From Paraburkholderia metrosideri (GTDB taxonomy: Bacteria; Pseudomonadota; Gammaproteobacteria; Burkholderiales; Burkholderiaceae), in contig NZ_CAJHCP010000012.1 in the NCBI RefSeq assembly GCF_904848625.1, forward strand, positions 186,001-250,000: a DNA stretch of 64,000 nucleotides. The letters are read 5' to 3'. The translations under genes and the position numbers were made by a program. How positions within the stretch are numbered: the first letter of the stretch is position 1; every line of letters begins with the position of its first letter. The notes beneath the pieces are model-generated. The model was not told the origin of the DNA, ran no database searches, and saw only the letters and a list, made by a program, of their open reading frames with translations. Positions 26,863-35,089 of the stretch are shown piece after piece.

Positions 26863-28375
26863 GGAGACTGACTCCTTCAACAGATGCAATCAGGTCGTGG
26901 TCCTGCCAACCCGCTGGAAATTCGGCCGCAATGCGGCCACGGAACATGACCAGCACGCGGTCACAGGTGCGCAGATCGTCGAGTTCGCCGGACACCACCA
27001 GCACGGCCTTGCCCTCTTCGCGCACGCGATCCACGACGGAGAGCAATGCTTCTTTCGATTTCACATCGACGCCCGCCGTGGGGTCGATCAATACGAGCAC
27101 TTCGGGGTTGGTGGCTAGCGCGCGCGCCATCACCACCTTCTGCTGGTTGCCGCCTGACAAGCCGGATACCACATGCTCGGGGCCTTGCGAGACGATGCCG
27201 AGCGCGTCGATCATCTTCTGACCGAACGCGTTCTTCTTCGCGGGCGGCGCGATGCCGAATTTGCCGAGCAGACGCGCGATGGTCATCGACGCGTTTTCCG
27301 CGATCGATTGGGTCAGCACGAGTCCTTCGTGATGCCGGTCCTTCGGCACACAGCCAATGCCGTGCGCGAGTGCCGCGGGCACGTCGCCGGGCGGCAATAC
27401 TTTGCCGTCGACGCGAATCGTGCCGCGTCTGGCCGCGCGCAAACCGGCAATCGCTTCGGCGACGCTCGTGCGGCCGCTGCTCGTCGCGCCGGTCAGGCCG
27501 ACTACTTCGCCACGCTTGACCGTGAACGACACGTCGTCGTAATCCGGGCCGGCCAGTCCGTCTACCTGCAAGGCGACCGGCGTATCGGCAGGCAGTTTGC
27601 CGCGCGCCGCCGCGTCGGCGACGGCGAGGCCGCCGCGTTCTCCGGTCATCGCTTCGATCAACTGTTCGCGCGGCAGTGCCGACACCGGCGCGCTCACGAT
27701 ATGCCGTGCATCGCGCAACACCGTCACCGCCTGGCAGATCTCATAGACCTCCTGAAGGTGATGCGAGATGAACAGAAAGGTCACGCCCTCACGCTGCAAC
27801 TCGCTGATGCGCCGGAACAGCCGCTTGATTTCATCGCCATCGAGTTGCGCAGTCGGTTCATCGAGAATGATGAAGCGCGCGCCGTACGACAGCGCCCGTG
27901 CAATCTCCACGAGTTGCCGCGCTTCCACACTCAGATCGCCAGCGCGCGCGTCTTCACGCACGTCGATCTTCCAGTGATCGAGCAACGCGCGCGCGTCGCG
28001 GCGCATTGCCTGCCAGTCGATCCTGCCGCCGCGCACCGGCTGCCGGTTGATGAACAGATTCTCGGCGACGCTCAGGTCGCGGATGATCGTCGAATGCTGA
28101 TAGACGCATGCGACGCGCTCCCGCCACGCATCGCGATCGGCAATCGACGGCGCGGCCACGCCGCCGAAACGCACCTCGCCGGTGTCGGGCTTGCGCAGGC
28201 CGGTGAGAATCGACACCAGCGTCGATTTCCCCGCGCCGTTGCGCCCGACGAGCGCGTGCGACTCGCCAGGCATCACGCGGATGCTGACGTTGTTCAGCGC
28301 GGCCGTCGAGCCGTAGACCTTGGTGACCTCGAGCGCCTCGACGACCGGCTGCACGGATGGCGTTGGCGCGCTCAT
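26852..28375 (-). CDS. Sugar ABC transporter ATP-binding protein (RbsA type, two nucleotide-binding domains)
   Basis: 507 residues. Domain 1 has Walker A GRNGAGKST, a signature region DLSVEARQLVEIARAL and Walker B with FIILDEPTAQLD. Domain 2 has the usual degenerate P-loop GATSSGRTS, signature LSGGNQQKVVMARAL and VLVLIDPTAGVD. This asymmetry is normal for RbsA/MglA-type ATPases. Its ATG overlaps the stop of the binding-protein gene (ATGA, 28372-28375). Confidence 0.92.
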   Translation of the reverse strand: MSAPTPSVQPVVEALEVTKVYGSTAALNNVSIRVMPGESHALVGRNGAGKSTLVSILTGLRKPDTGEVRFGGVAAPSIADRDAWRERVACVYQHSTIIRDLSVAENLFINRQPVRGGRIDWQAMRRDARALLDHWKIDVREDARAGDLSVEARQLVEIARALSYGARFIILDEPTAQLDGDEIKRLFRRISELQREGVTFLFISHHLQEVYEICQAVTVLRDARHIVSAPVSALPREQLIEAMTGERGGLAVADAAARGKLPADTPVALQVDGLAGPDYDDVSFTVKRGEVVGLTGATSSGRTSVAEAIAGLRAARRGTIRVDGKVLPPGDVPAALAHGIGCVPKDRHHEGLVLTQSIAENASMTIARLLGKFGIAPPAKKNAFGQKMIDALGIVSQGPEHVVSGLSGGNQQKVVMARALATNPEVLVLIDPTAGVDVKSKEALLSVVDRVREEGKAVLVVSGELDDLRTCDRVLVMFRGRIAAEFPAGWQDHDLIASVEGVSLHEE

Positions 28376-29421
28376 TTGACCGTGTTGCCCCACAGTGCCT
28401 TGTCGTCGACATTCGCCTTCGTGACGAGCGGCGCGGGCAACTGGTCTTCGAGCAGGCCCGGCGCCAATTGGATGATCGTGCTGCCGTGATCGGTCGGCCC
28501 CGGCTTGAAGGTTTGTCCCGCCAACGCGGCCTTGATGTAGAACAGCCCGTATTTCGCGTACGAATCTGCCGGCTGCGAGATGGTGGCGTCGATGTCGCCA
28601 CGGCGAATCGCTTCGAATTCCTGCGGAATGCCGTCGTTACTCACGATCACGACATGCTTCGCATCACCAGCCGGAAACAGCATCTGCTTGCGACGCAAGG
28701 TTTGCAGCGTCGGCGACAGATACACGCCGCCCGCCTGCATGTAAATCGCCTTCACGTCGGGATTGGCGGTCAGCAAACTGTCGAGCGCGGTGGCGGCCAC
28801 GTCGCCCTTCCACGCCGCCGGAATCTCCAGCAGCGACAACGCCGGATAGCCCTTCAGACAGGCACGGAATGCTTCGGACCGGTCGCGTCCGTTGACCGAC
28901 GCCAGGTCACCCATGATCTGCACGACCTTGCCCGACTTCACATGTTCGCCGATGTATTTGCAGGCCTTCTCGCCGTAGGCGTGATTGTCCGCGCGGACGA
29001 CCATCGCGACCTTGCCTTGCGTCGGCGCGACGTCCACTGCGACGACCGGCACGTTCTTCGCAGCAGCGGCGTCGAGCGCGCGGCTGATGGCCGCCGAATC
29101 CAGCGGACCGACCACGATGCCCTTCGCGTCGAGGTTCAGCAGGTTGTTCATGTCGGTGATCTGCTGCACGGGATCGCCGTTCGAATTGACCGGTGCAAGG
29201 ATGGTCAGGCTCATGTCCTTCGCATACTTGGGCAGATAGTTGTTGTACGACTGCCAGAACGGCGACGTCAGCAGCGGCAGATCGAGACCGATCTTGCCGG
29301 AGTCGGCGGCTTGCGCGCCCTGACTGACTGCGACGCTCGCGACACACGCGGCGGCCGCAACCGAGAAAAGTGAACGACGGATCAGACGATGGGCCGCCTG
29401 CGGCCTTGTGAAGATCGACAT
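28372..29421 (-). CDS. Sugar ABC transporter periplasmic binding protein
   Basis: 349 residues. Signal peptide with SVAAAACVASVAVSQGAQAA and cleavage near residue 38. The mature protein is a type I periplasmic binding fold (RbsB-like, Peripla_BP_4): IGLDLPLLTSPFWQSY, GIVVGPLDSAAISRALDAAAAKNVPVVAVD, then NGRDRSEAF and VIVSNDGIPQEF. It is the first gene of the minus-strand catabolic cluster. The order (binding protein, ATPase, permease, then catabolic enzymes) and the divergent IclR gene suggest induction by the sugar. L-fucose is inferred as ligand from the enzymes. Confidence 0.9.
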   Translation of the reverse strand: MSIFTRPQAAHRLIRRSLFSVAAAACVASVAVSQGAQAADSGKIGLDLPLLTSPFWQSYNNYLPKYAKDMSLTILAPVNSNGDPVQQITDMNNLLNLDAKGIVVGPLDSAAISRALDAAAAKNVPVVAVDVAPTQGKVAMVVRADNHAYGEKACKYIGEHVKSGKVVQIMGDLASVNGRDRSEAFRACLKGYPALSLLEIPAAWKGDVAATALDSLLTANPDVKAIYMQAGGVYLSPTLQTLRRKQMLFPAGDAKHVVIVSNDGIPQEFEAIRRGDIDATISQPADSYAKYGLFYIKAALAGQTFKPGPTDHGSTIIQLAPGLLEDQLPAPLVTKANVDDKALWGNTVK

Positions 29422-29543
29422 GGGGTTGTCTCCAGCTATGCGTTGTTGAACTGCGTGAACCGGTCATGGATGCCGGCACTTCGTCCTGCGCTTTCTTATC
29501 GTTATTGGCGAGCTTTGTCGTGTGTTTATTCACCAATGAACGT

Positions 29544-29573
29544 ATTATTCATATACGGACTTTCCGAAGTCAA
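29544..29573 (-). promoter_or_regulatory. Predicted promoter of the fucose cluster with overlapping palindromes
   Basis: On the minus strand TTGACT (29568-29573), an 18-bp spacer and AATAAT (29544-29549). Two palindromes overlap it: CGGA-CTT-TCCG (29556-29566) inside the spacer and ATGAA-N7-TTCAT (29536-29552) over the -10. The second resembles the TGAA/TTCA operators of IclR-family KdgR proteins. These are good candidates for the site of the divergent IclR regulator. Confidence 0.65.
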
Positions 29574-29694
29574 GGAATGTGCACTGCATCAAGCGTCCGT
29601 ACTTTCCCTGGACCGCGTTCGGTTGCTCGAGAATCGCCACGCATTTACCCTGTCGCGCCACATAATGAGAAATGCACACGGAAACCCGCTGACG

Positions 29695-30483
29695 ATGGAC
29701 GCAGAAGACAAAGACGACGCCGACCGTTACCGCGCGCCCGCGCTCGACAAGGGCCTCGACATCCTCGAACTGCTCGCCGAGCAGAAGGATGGGCTGACGC
29801 GCGCGGAAATCACCAAGCTCCTCGGGCGCAATGCGAGCGAGATGTACCGGATGCTCGAACGCCTGGTCGCGCGGCAATATGTGGTGCGCTCGGCGGCGGG
29901 CGACCGTTATTCGCTGAGCCTGAAGCTGTATGCGCTCGCGCACCGTCATCCGCCAATGAACCGGCTGATCGCCGAAGCGCTGCCGCTCATGCAGCGCTTC
30001 GCCGACGCCGCTGAGCAGTCGTGTCACCTGGTCGTGTACGACCGCGGCAATCTGCTGGTGATCGCCCAGGTGGACGGCCCGGGCACATGGGGGATGTCGG
30101 TGCGACTCGGTTCGCGGGTTGGCTTGATCGACACCGGCTCCGGACGCGTGATGCTTGCGTTCCAGAGCATCGAACAGCGTCAGCAGATGCTGGCCGAACA
30201 CACCAAGGTGAAGGGTGAAGTCACCATCGATCGTGAAGCGCTGGAGCACGCGTGCGAGCGGATTCGCGCGGCGGGCTTTTCGCAGAAGGACAGCCAGCAG
30301 ACCTTCGGCGTCACCGACGTCACGTTTCCGATTCAGGGGCCGTCCGGCCAGGCGATTGCTGCACTGACCTGCCCTTATCTTCGGCGTATCGACGAATACG
30401 TTGCACCCACACTGGAATCGGCGACCGGGTTGCTGCGCGATACGGTGCAGGCGTTGTCGATGTTTCACGAGCACGCCGCTTAA
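29695..30483 (+). CDS. IclR-family transcriptional regulator
   Basis: 262 residues. The N-terminal winged helix-turn-helix is APALDKGLDILELLAEQ with LTRAEITKLLGRNASEMYRMLERL. The C-terminal ligand-binding domain includes SCHLVVYDRGNLLVIAQVDGPG, GLIDTGSGRVMLAFQ and AAGFSQKDSQQTFGVTDVTFPI. It is divergent from the sugar transport/catabolism cluster, so it is the probable local regulator, with a cluster intermediate as ligand. The start is uncertain: ATG 29695 (GGAAA about 11 bases before) or ATG 29665. The frame is open much farther upstream, but that part overlaps the binding-protein gene and the promoter. Confidence 0.88.
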   Translation: MDAEDKDDADRYRAPALDKGLDILELLAEQKDGLTRAEITKLLGRNASEMYRMLERLVARQYVVRSAAGDRYSLSLKLYALAHRHPPMNRLIAEALPLMQRFADAAEQSCHLVVYDRGNLLVIAQVDGPGTWGMSVRLGSRVGLIDTGSGRVMLAFQSIEQRQQMLAEHTKVKGEVTIDREALEHACERIRAAGFSQKDSQQTFGVTDVTFPIQGPSGQAIAALTCPYLRRIDEYVAPTLESATGLLRDTVQALSMFHEHAA

Positions 30484-30614
30484 GCCGGGCTGCAACAAAG
30501 CGGCGACCACGCGGCGGCTCGTCGAAAACGGGTCGCCTGCGCGCATGGTTTAGAATGGCGACCCTCTCAAAATTACGCCGTATGAGTTCGCTCATGCGCG
30601 CCTATCGATAAGCC

Positions 30615-31160
30615 ATGGCTAAACTTCTGACCGATTCCGAATTCCAGCGTTTTTCTGAACTCCAGCAGAAGCAGTCGAGCTTCACGATCACCCCCGAAGA
30701 AGCCGACGAACTGCGCGACATCGTGGCTCACGCGCAAAAGCGCCGTGACGACCGCGCGGCGGCGATGCAAAGCATCGAGACCTTTATCCAGCAATTCGAC
30801 ATCAGCCCGGACGAGCTGTTTTCGCCGGAGCAGATCGGCGAGGCCGCGCGCACGTACGGTCTGATTCCGGCGGCGAAGAAAGAACGCGTGCTGCCGCCGT
30901 CGTTCACGTTCAATGGCAAGCCGTATCAGTGGACCACGCGTCCGCTGCCGGACGATATCCGCGTGCCCCTGTTCGACGCATTCAAGGCGGGCGAATCGGT
31001 GAAGTCGTTTATCTCGACGCTGAAGGACGCGAACCGTTGCGCGGTGACGATCGCGCGTCTGGAACGCGAGACCGGCGCAGTGTATGCGCAAGCGTGGCTG
31101 GAAGAGTTGTCGGTGACGCGGGCGCAGGTTGATGACGCAGCGGCGAAGCTGCCGGCTTAA
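30615..31160 (+). CDS. Conserved-looking hypothetical protein (181 aa)
   Basis: The protein is soluble. Residues 1-70 form charged helices (SEFQRFSELQQKQSSFTITPEEADELRDIV, in two pieces). The middle reads PPSFTFNGKPYQWTTRPLPDD, and the C-terminal third is again helical and ends DDAAAKLPA. The layout (coiled N-terminus plus a small Gly/Tyr/Trp motif) is reminiscent of H-NS-like nucleoid proteins, but the key H-NS motif is absent, so I do not assign it. Codon use matches its neighbours. ATG 30615 is the first start. It is convergent with the Pat-like gene. Confidence 0.7.
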   Translation: MAKLLTDSEFQRFSELQQKQSSFTITPEEADELRDIVAHAQKRRDDRAAAMQSIETFIQQFDISPDELFSPEQIGEAARTYGLIPAAKKERVLPPSFTFNGKPYQWTTRPLPDDIRVPLFDAFKAGESVKSFISTLKDANRCAVTIARLERETGAVYAQAWLEELSVTRAQVDDAAAKLPA

Positions 31161-31249
31161 GCACGTCGATGTGGCGCGGTGGCTGGTGTTCGGTTATCGC
31201 GTCACACTCGCTGCTGTCGTTTTGCCCCGTTGGCTCCTGGGGCCAGTCT

Positions 31250-31266
31250 GGGCCGCGGCGCGGCCC
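31250..31266. terminator. GC hairpin between convergent genes (possible terminator)
   Basis: GGGCCGC-GGC-GCGGCCC, a seven-pair stem in the 135-bp gap between the 181-aa gene and the Pat-like gene. There is no T run, so termination is only possible. Confidence 0.35.
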
Positions 31267-31295
31267 GGACCGTGCGGCGGTGAATCCGCATCCAT

Positions 31296-33710
31296 CTAGC
31301 CGCCTTTGCGCGGCCCCTCTTCGCTTGCCCCGACCGTCTCGTCGAGCGCCATGCGAAAACCCACCACGCCGGGATCTTCCGTCCGGGTAATCGTGAAACC
31401 GCTGGCTTTGGCGAGCGCGATCATCGGCGTGTTTTCGCGTAGTGCCTCGCCCACCAGCCAATGAATACCGCGTACCCGCGCGTATCGGATAATCCGTTCC
31501 ATCAGCAACTGGCCGAGGCGCCGGCCTTTCTGATCCGAGCGCACCGCCACCGCGAATTCGGCCGTCTCGTTATCGGGATCGGCCACGGCGCGTACCACGC
31601 CCAGGGTGCGCGTGAAACCTTCATCACTTGCCACCGTCGCGATCAGCGCCATTTCGCGGTCGTAGTCGATCTGCGTCATCCGCGCGAGTTGCGAATGGTC
31701 GAAGCTGCCGACCGCGCCGAAAAATCGCAGGCGCAGATCTTCCGGCGTCATGGCTTCGACGAAATCATGATGCGCGGCTTCGTCCTCGGGACGGATCGGC
31801 CGCACGGTCACGCGCAAGCCCTGCCAGTCGACCGTTTCCTCAAAGCGCCGCGGATACGGCACGATCGCCAGCCGGCTGCGTTTTGCGGCCAGCTTCAGCG
31901 TGGGGTCGGCTACCGCGACGTGATCGTGGTAGACCCGCAGCGTCAGTGCAAGACCGACGATCTCCTTGACGTCACAGACTGCTTGCGAGAGTTCGGTCAA
32001 TGCGGTCAACGCCGGCTCCGGCGCGACCAGTCGGGCGTAGCTCGAGCGCGTGACGATATCGCGCGCGAGAATCGGATTGAGCGGCGGCAGCCCGTAGACG
32101 CGCAACGGTGCGGACACGCCGTCGGCCGATGGCGCGGTGAAGCGGAACACCGGGCCGAAGTTGTCGTCGTCGTGGAGTTCGACGGCAATGTCGACTACCG
32201 ACTTGGTGCGCGGGCTGGCAATGGCGCCTGCGCAATCTTCCTGCGCTTCAACCCGCAACCCGAAGCGCTCAAGCAACCGCGCCGCCGCGTCGCCGGTTAG
32301 TTGGCACTCACCTACCGCCAGTGCCGCGCAAGCCTGCGCCTGGGCCGCATCGATTGCTTCGGGAATCCGCTCCGGCAAGCCCTCGGGCGTCTGCATCAAC
32401 AACTCGCGCCCCATCCGGTAATCGACCAGGCGGGCGAACGCGCGCGCGAGCCGCTGCGGCGTCGTGTGAACGGGGATGCCTTGTGCATGCAGCGCATCGC
32501 GCGTTGCCGCATCCAGTCCACCGAAAAAGCACGCGAGCAATCCGCGATATGCAAAGCGCTGGTTCTCGATCAACGCCCGCGCGACTTCATCAACCGGCGC
32601 GCTATGCGTCGACGCATGGACCACGAACGCTGTCCCGGTACTGCGATGCTCGCCGAGCAGCTTGAGCGCGCTGCCGAATTGCTCGGCACGCGCGTCGTCG
32701 CCGAGTTGCAGCGGATTGCCGCCGACTGCGTGCGGCAACACCTGCGCCAACGCGTCCGACGCTGCGTCGGGCCAACGCGCGAGCGTCGTGCCGGCAGCGG
32801 CGAACGCGTCGCAGGCAAGTGTGGCGAGACCACGATCACTGGTGATCAGCGTCGCCGTTCCGCCTGCGGCAACCCGGCCGACACCCAGCGTTTCCACTTC
32901 GTCGAGCAGATCGTCGAGCGCATCCACGCGCACCAGACCCGCGCGGCGGAAGGCTGCGGTATAAAGCGCATCGGCGGGATCGTCGCGGCCTGAGCGCAAC
33001 GCCAGCACCGGCTTGTTGCGTGCCGCTGCACGCGCCGCCGACATGAACTTGCGAGCCGCGCGCACCGTATCGAGTTCGAGCAGGATCGCGCGGGTGCCGG
33101 GGTCGCTGGCGAGGTAATCGAGGACGTCGCCGGCATCCACATCGGCCTCGCCGCCCAGTGCAACCGCATGTGAAAAGCCCAGCCCGCGTGCCTGCGCCCA
33201 GCCGAGCACCGCATTGGTCAGCGCATTCGATTGTGAGACCCATGCGACTCCACCCGCCTTGACCGTGCACGACGGCGCGCCCAGATGCGCGCGCAGCGCC
33301 GGCGAGATCACACCCAGGCTGCCAGGCCCAACGATCCGCAGCAAATGCGGACGCGCCGCCGACAACGCGTGCCGCAGCGCCAGCCGGTCGTCGTCGGAGC
33401 GCACCTCGCCGACGATAATCGCCGCCCGCGTGCCCAACCCGCCGAGCTTGTGAATGATCACCGGCCAGCTCGCGGGCGGGGTGCAGATCAACGCGACGGT
33501 GGGCGCCTGCGGCAGATCGCCGACGTCGCCGATCACAGGGTGTCCGCTGAACGTGTCGTACTTTGGATTGACCGGCCACAGCGGGCCGTCGAAGCCCCCT
33601 TCGAGCACCCGCGCCCAGACCATTGCGCCCGTGCTGCCCGGCCGCTCGGAGGCGCCGATCACGGCGACGGATTTGGGTCGGAACAACGCGTCGAGATTGC
33701 GAACGGTCAC
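31296..33710 (-). CDS. Pat-type protein lysine acetyltransferase: NDP-forming acyl-CoA synthetase domains fused to GNAT
   Basis: 804 residues. The N-terminal CoA-binding domain (PKSVAVIGASERPGSTG), the succinyl-CoA-ligase-like domains (IVGPGSLGVISP, VSQSNALTNAVLGWA) and the ATP-grasp-like part are followed by a C-terminal GNAT domain (about 650-804: VRPIRPEDEAAHHDFVEAMTPEDLRLRFF, then VRSDQKGRRLGQLLMERIIRYA, the acetyl-CoA loop). In Salmonella, Pat of this layout acetylates acetyl-CoA synthetase and other enzymes. This copy is somewhat shorter than the enteric ones. GTG 33710 has CGGAG eight bases ahead. It is divergent from a LysR gene, with a 384-bp gap. Confidence 0.85.
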   Translation of the reverse strand: MTVRNLDALFRPKSVAVIGASERPGSTGAMVWARVLEGGFDGPLWPVNPKYDTFSGHPVIGDVGDLPQAPTVALICTPPASWPVIIHKLGGLGTRAAIIVGEVRSDDDRLALRHALSAARPHLLRIVGPGSLGVISPALRAHLGAPSCTVKAGGVAWVSQSNALTNAVLGWAQARGLGFSHAVALGGEADVDAGDVLDYLASDPGTRAILLELDTVRAARKFMSAARAAARNKPVLALRSGRDDPADALYTAAFRRAGLVRVDALDDLLDEVETLGVGRVAAGGTATLITSDRGLATLACDAFAAAGTTLARWPDAASDALAQVLPHAVGGNPLQLGDDARAEQFGSALKLLGEHRSTGTAFVVHASTHSAPVDEVARALIENQRFAYRGLLACFFGGLDAATRDALHAQGIPVHTTPQRLARAFARLVDYRMGRELLMQTPEGLPERIPEAIDAAQAQACAALAVGECQLTGDAAARLLERFGLRVEAQEDCAGAIASPRTKSVVDIAVELHDDDNFGPVFRFTAPSADGVSAPLRVYGLPPLNPILARDIVTRSSYARLVAPEPALTALTELSQAVCDVKEIVGLALTLRVYHDHVAVADPTLKLAAKRSRLAIVPYPRRFEETVDWQGLRVTVRPIRPEDEAAHHDFVEAMTPEDLRLRFFGAVGSFDHSQLARMTQIDYDREMALIATVASDEGFTRTLGVVRAVADPDNETAEFAVAVRSDQKGRRLGQLLMERIIRYARVRGIHWLVGEALRENTPMIALAKASGFTITRTEDPGVVGFRMALDETVGASEEGPRKGG

Positions 33711-33771
33711 AGGCGCTCCGAGGAAAAAGAGACGGACCGGCCTCGTGGCCGGACGCGCGATTTCGATCTCG

Positions 33772-33861
33772 TCAGGATAGGCGAACTTGGAAGTTTGCGC
33801 GGACGCGTTGTTTCGCGGCGATGACCTGGGTCCAGAGAAGCACGCAAAAAACGCACGTCAT
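33772..33861 (-). CDS. Possible 29-aa membrane peptide ORF
   Basis: A short frame with AGGAG about ten bases before ATG 33861 and a TGA at 33772-33774. The product begins MTCVFCVLLWTQVIAA, an apolar stretch able to span part of a membrane, and ends in a basic tail. It lies 61 bp upstream of the Pat-like gene on the same strand, so it could be a leader peptide or a small membrane protein. The evidence is only the ribosome site and the composition. Confidence 0.35.
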   Translation of the reverse strand: MTCVFCVLLWTQVIAAKQRVRANFQVRLS

Positions 33862-34094
33862 CACGATTTTTTCTCCTGATCAAGCTAAAACCCCGGCGCC
33901 GATGCGACAATCATCCCGCCACTGAGAACGAAGCTCAGCTCGGGAAAATTGCCGGACACGGTGGCGAGTCAAGCGCGTTCAGGAGACAACCCGCGCCCGG
34001 CAATGCAGTACAACGCGGACCCCGCATTCTCGGGGTGACACTCGTCGCCCAGGCCTGCCAGTTCGCATCACTAAGAAGAAAGAGAAGGTGATTT

Positions 34095-34964
34095 ATGCGG
34101 CGCCTGCCATCGCTAATCGGGTTGCGCTTCTTCGAAGAAACCGCCCGTCACATGAGCTTTAACCGTGCGGCCACGGCGCTATGCGTCACGCAAGGCGCAG
34201 TGAGCCGGCAAATCAAATTGCTCGAAGAGTCGATCGGCGCAAAACTGTTCGAGCGCGACCACAAAGGGATTCGTCTGACGCAGGCCGGCTCGCAGTTCCT
34301 GCCCTGCCTCAGTGACGCGTTCGATACGATCGAACGCGGCTTTCGCCAGATCGCGGTGGCCAAGGTCCGGCGCCGCCTGGTGGTTGCCGTGCCGCCCACC
34401 TTCGCAACGCAGTGGTTCTCGCCGCGGCTCGGCGCGCTGGCGGTGGAGCTACCCGACGTCGAACTGTCGATCCGCACCGAGCCGAGCGCCGACTGTCATT
34501 GCAACATCCGCTTCGCGCGCCACGCGCTGCCGGACGCCCATTCCGAATTGCTGATGATGGAGCGCCACGTGCTCGTGGGCGCGCCGCGCCTGCTGGGCCA
34601 GCCGCTCCATACGCTGCTCGACAGCATGCCCGCGCTGCATGTGCTGCACAACGACGCACGCCTCGAACTATGGCCGAACTGGCTCGCAAAAGCGGGGCTG
34701 CCGGCCCGCTACGCGGACAACGGCATCGAATTCTCCACGCTCGAACAGGCGATTCGCGCGGCCAGCAAGGGCGCGGGACTGGCGGTCGTCGACCGGAACA
34801 TGATCGTCGAAGAACTGGCGGACGGCGCCCTTGCGCAGTTTTCCGAGATCGAAGTGGCGGGGCCTTACGGTTACTGGCTCGATGTCGCGCCACGTCATAC
34901 GGCGCTTGAGCACGTGCAGGCGTTTGGCAGCTGGATGCGAGGCGAAGTGTTGAAGATTGGGTGA
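34095..34964 (+). CDS. LysR-family transcriptional regulator (GcvA-like)
   Basis: 289 residues. The N-terminal HTH is GLRFFEETARHMSFNRAATALCVTQGAVSRQIKLLEESIG, given here in parts: FNRAATALCV and TQGAVSRQIK. The C-terminal LysR substrate domain follows. The RRLPSLIGLRFFEETARH start is typical of the GcvA/AmpR-like branch. AGAAGG precedes ATG 34095. The likely target is the divergent Pat-like unit or its own gene; no metabolic operon is attached. A bidirectional terminator follows. Confidence 0.85.
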   Translation: MRRLPSLIGLRFFEETARHMSFNRAATALCVTQGAVSRQIKLLEESIGAKLFERDHKGIRLTQAGSQFLPCLSDAFDTIERGFRQIAVAKVRRRLVVAVPPTFATQWFSPRLGALAVELPDVELSIRTEPSADCHCNIRFARHALPDAHSELLMMERHVLVGAPRLLGQPLHTLLDSMPALHVLHNDARLELWPNWLAKAGLPARYADNGIEFSTLEQAIRAASKGAGLAVVDRNMIVEELADGALAQFSEIEVAGPYGYWLDVAPRHTALEHVQAFGSWMRGEVLKIG

Positions 34965-35020
34965 GGGACCCAGGGAGCGCGCGGGAGCGCATGCCGCGCA
35001 ACGCACACGCTTCGGATAAA

Positions 35021-35057
35021 AAAAGCCGCATCAGCTTCTTAAACTGAGGCGGCTTTT
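35021..35057. terminator. Bidirectional terminator between lysR and prfC
   Basis: AAAAGCCGC-A-TCAG, a nine-base loop, then CTGA-G-GCGGCTTTT. A and T runs on both sides serve the two convergent genes. Confidence 0.85.
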
Positions 35058-35089
35058 CAACTGACGCGATGCGCTAAAAACGCGCGAAA

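Noticed and set aside
25921-26871. 316-codon open frame on the plus strand opposite the sugar permease gene
   Set aside because: Antisense frame of a high-GC gene, very rich in Arg, His and Asp, no ribosome site. The permease has clear family motifs.
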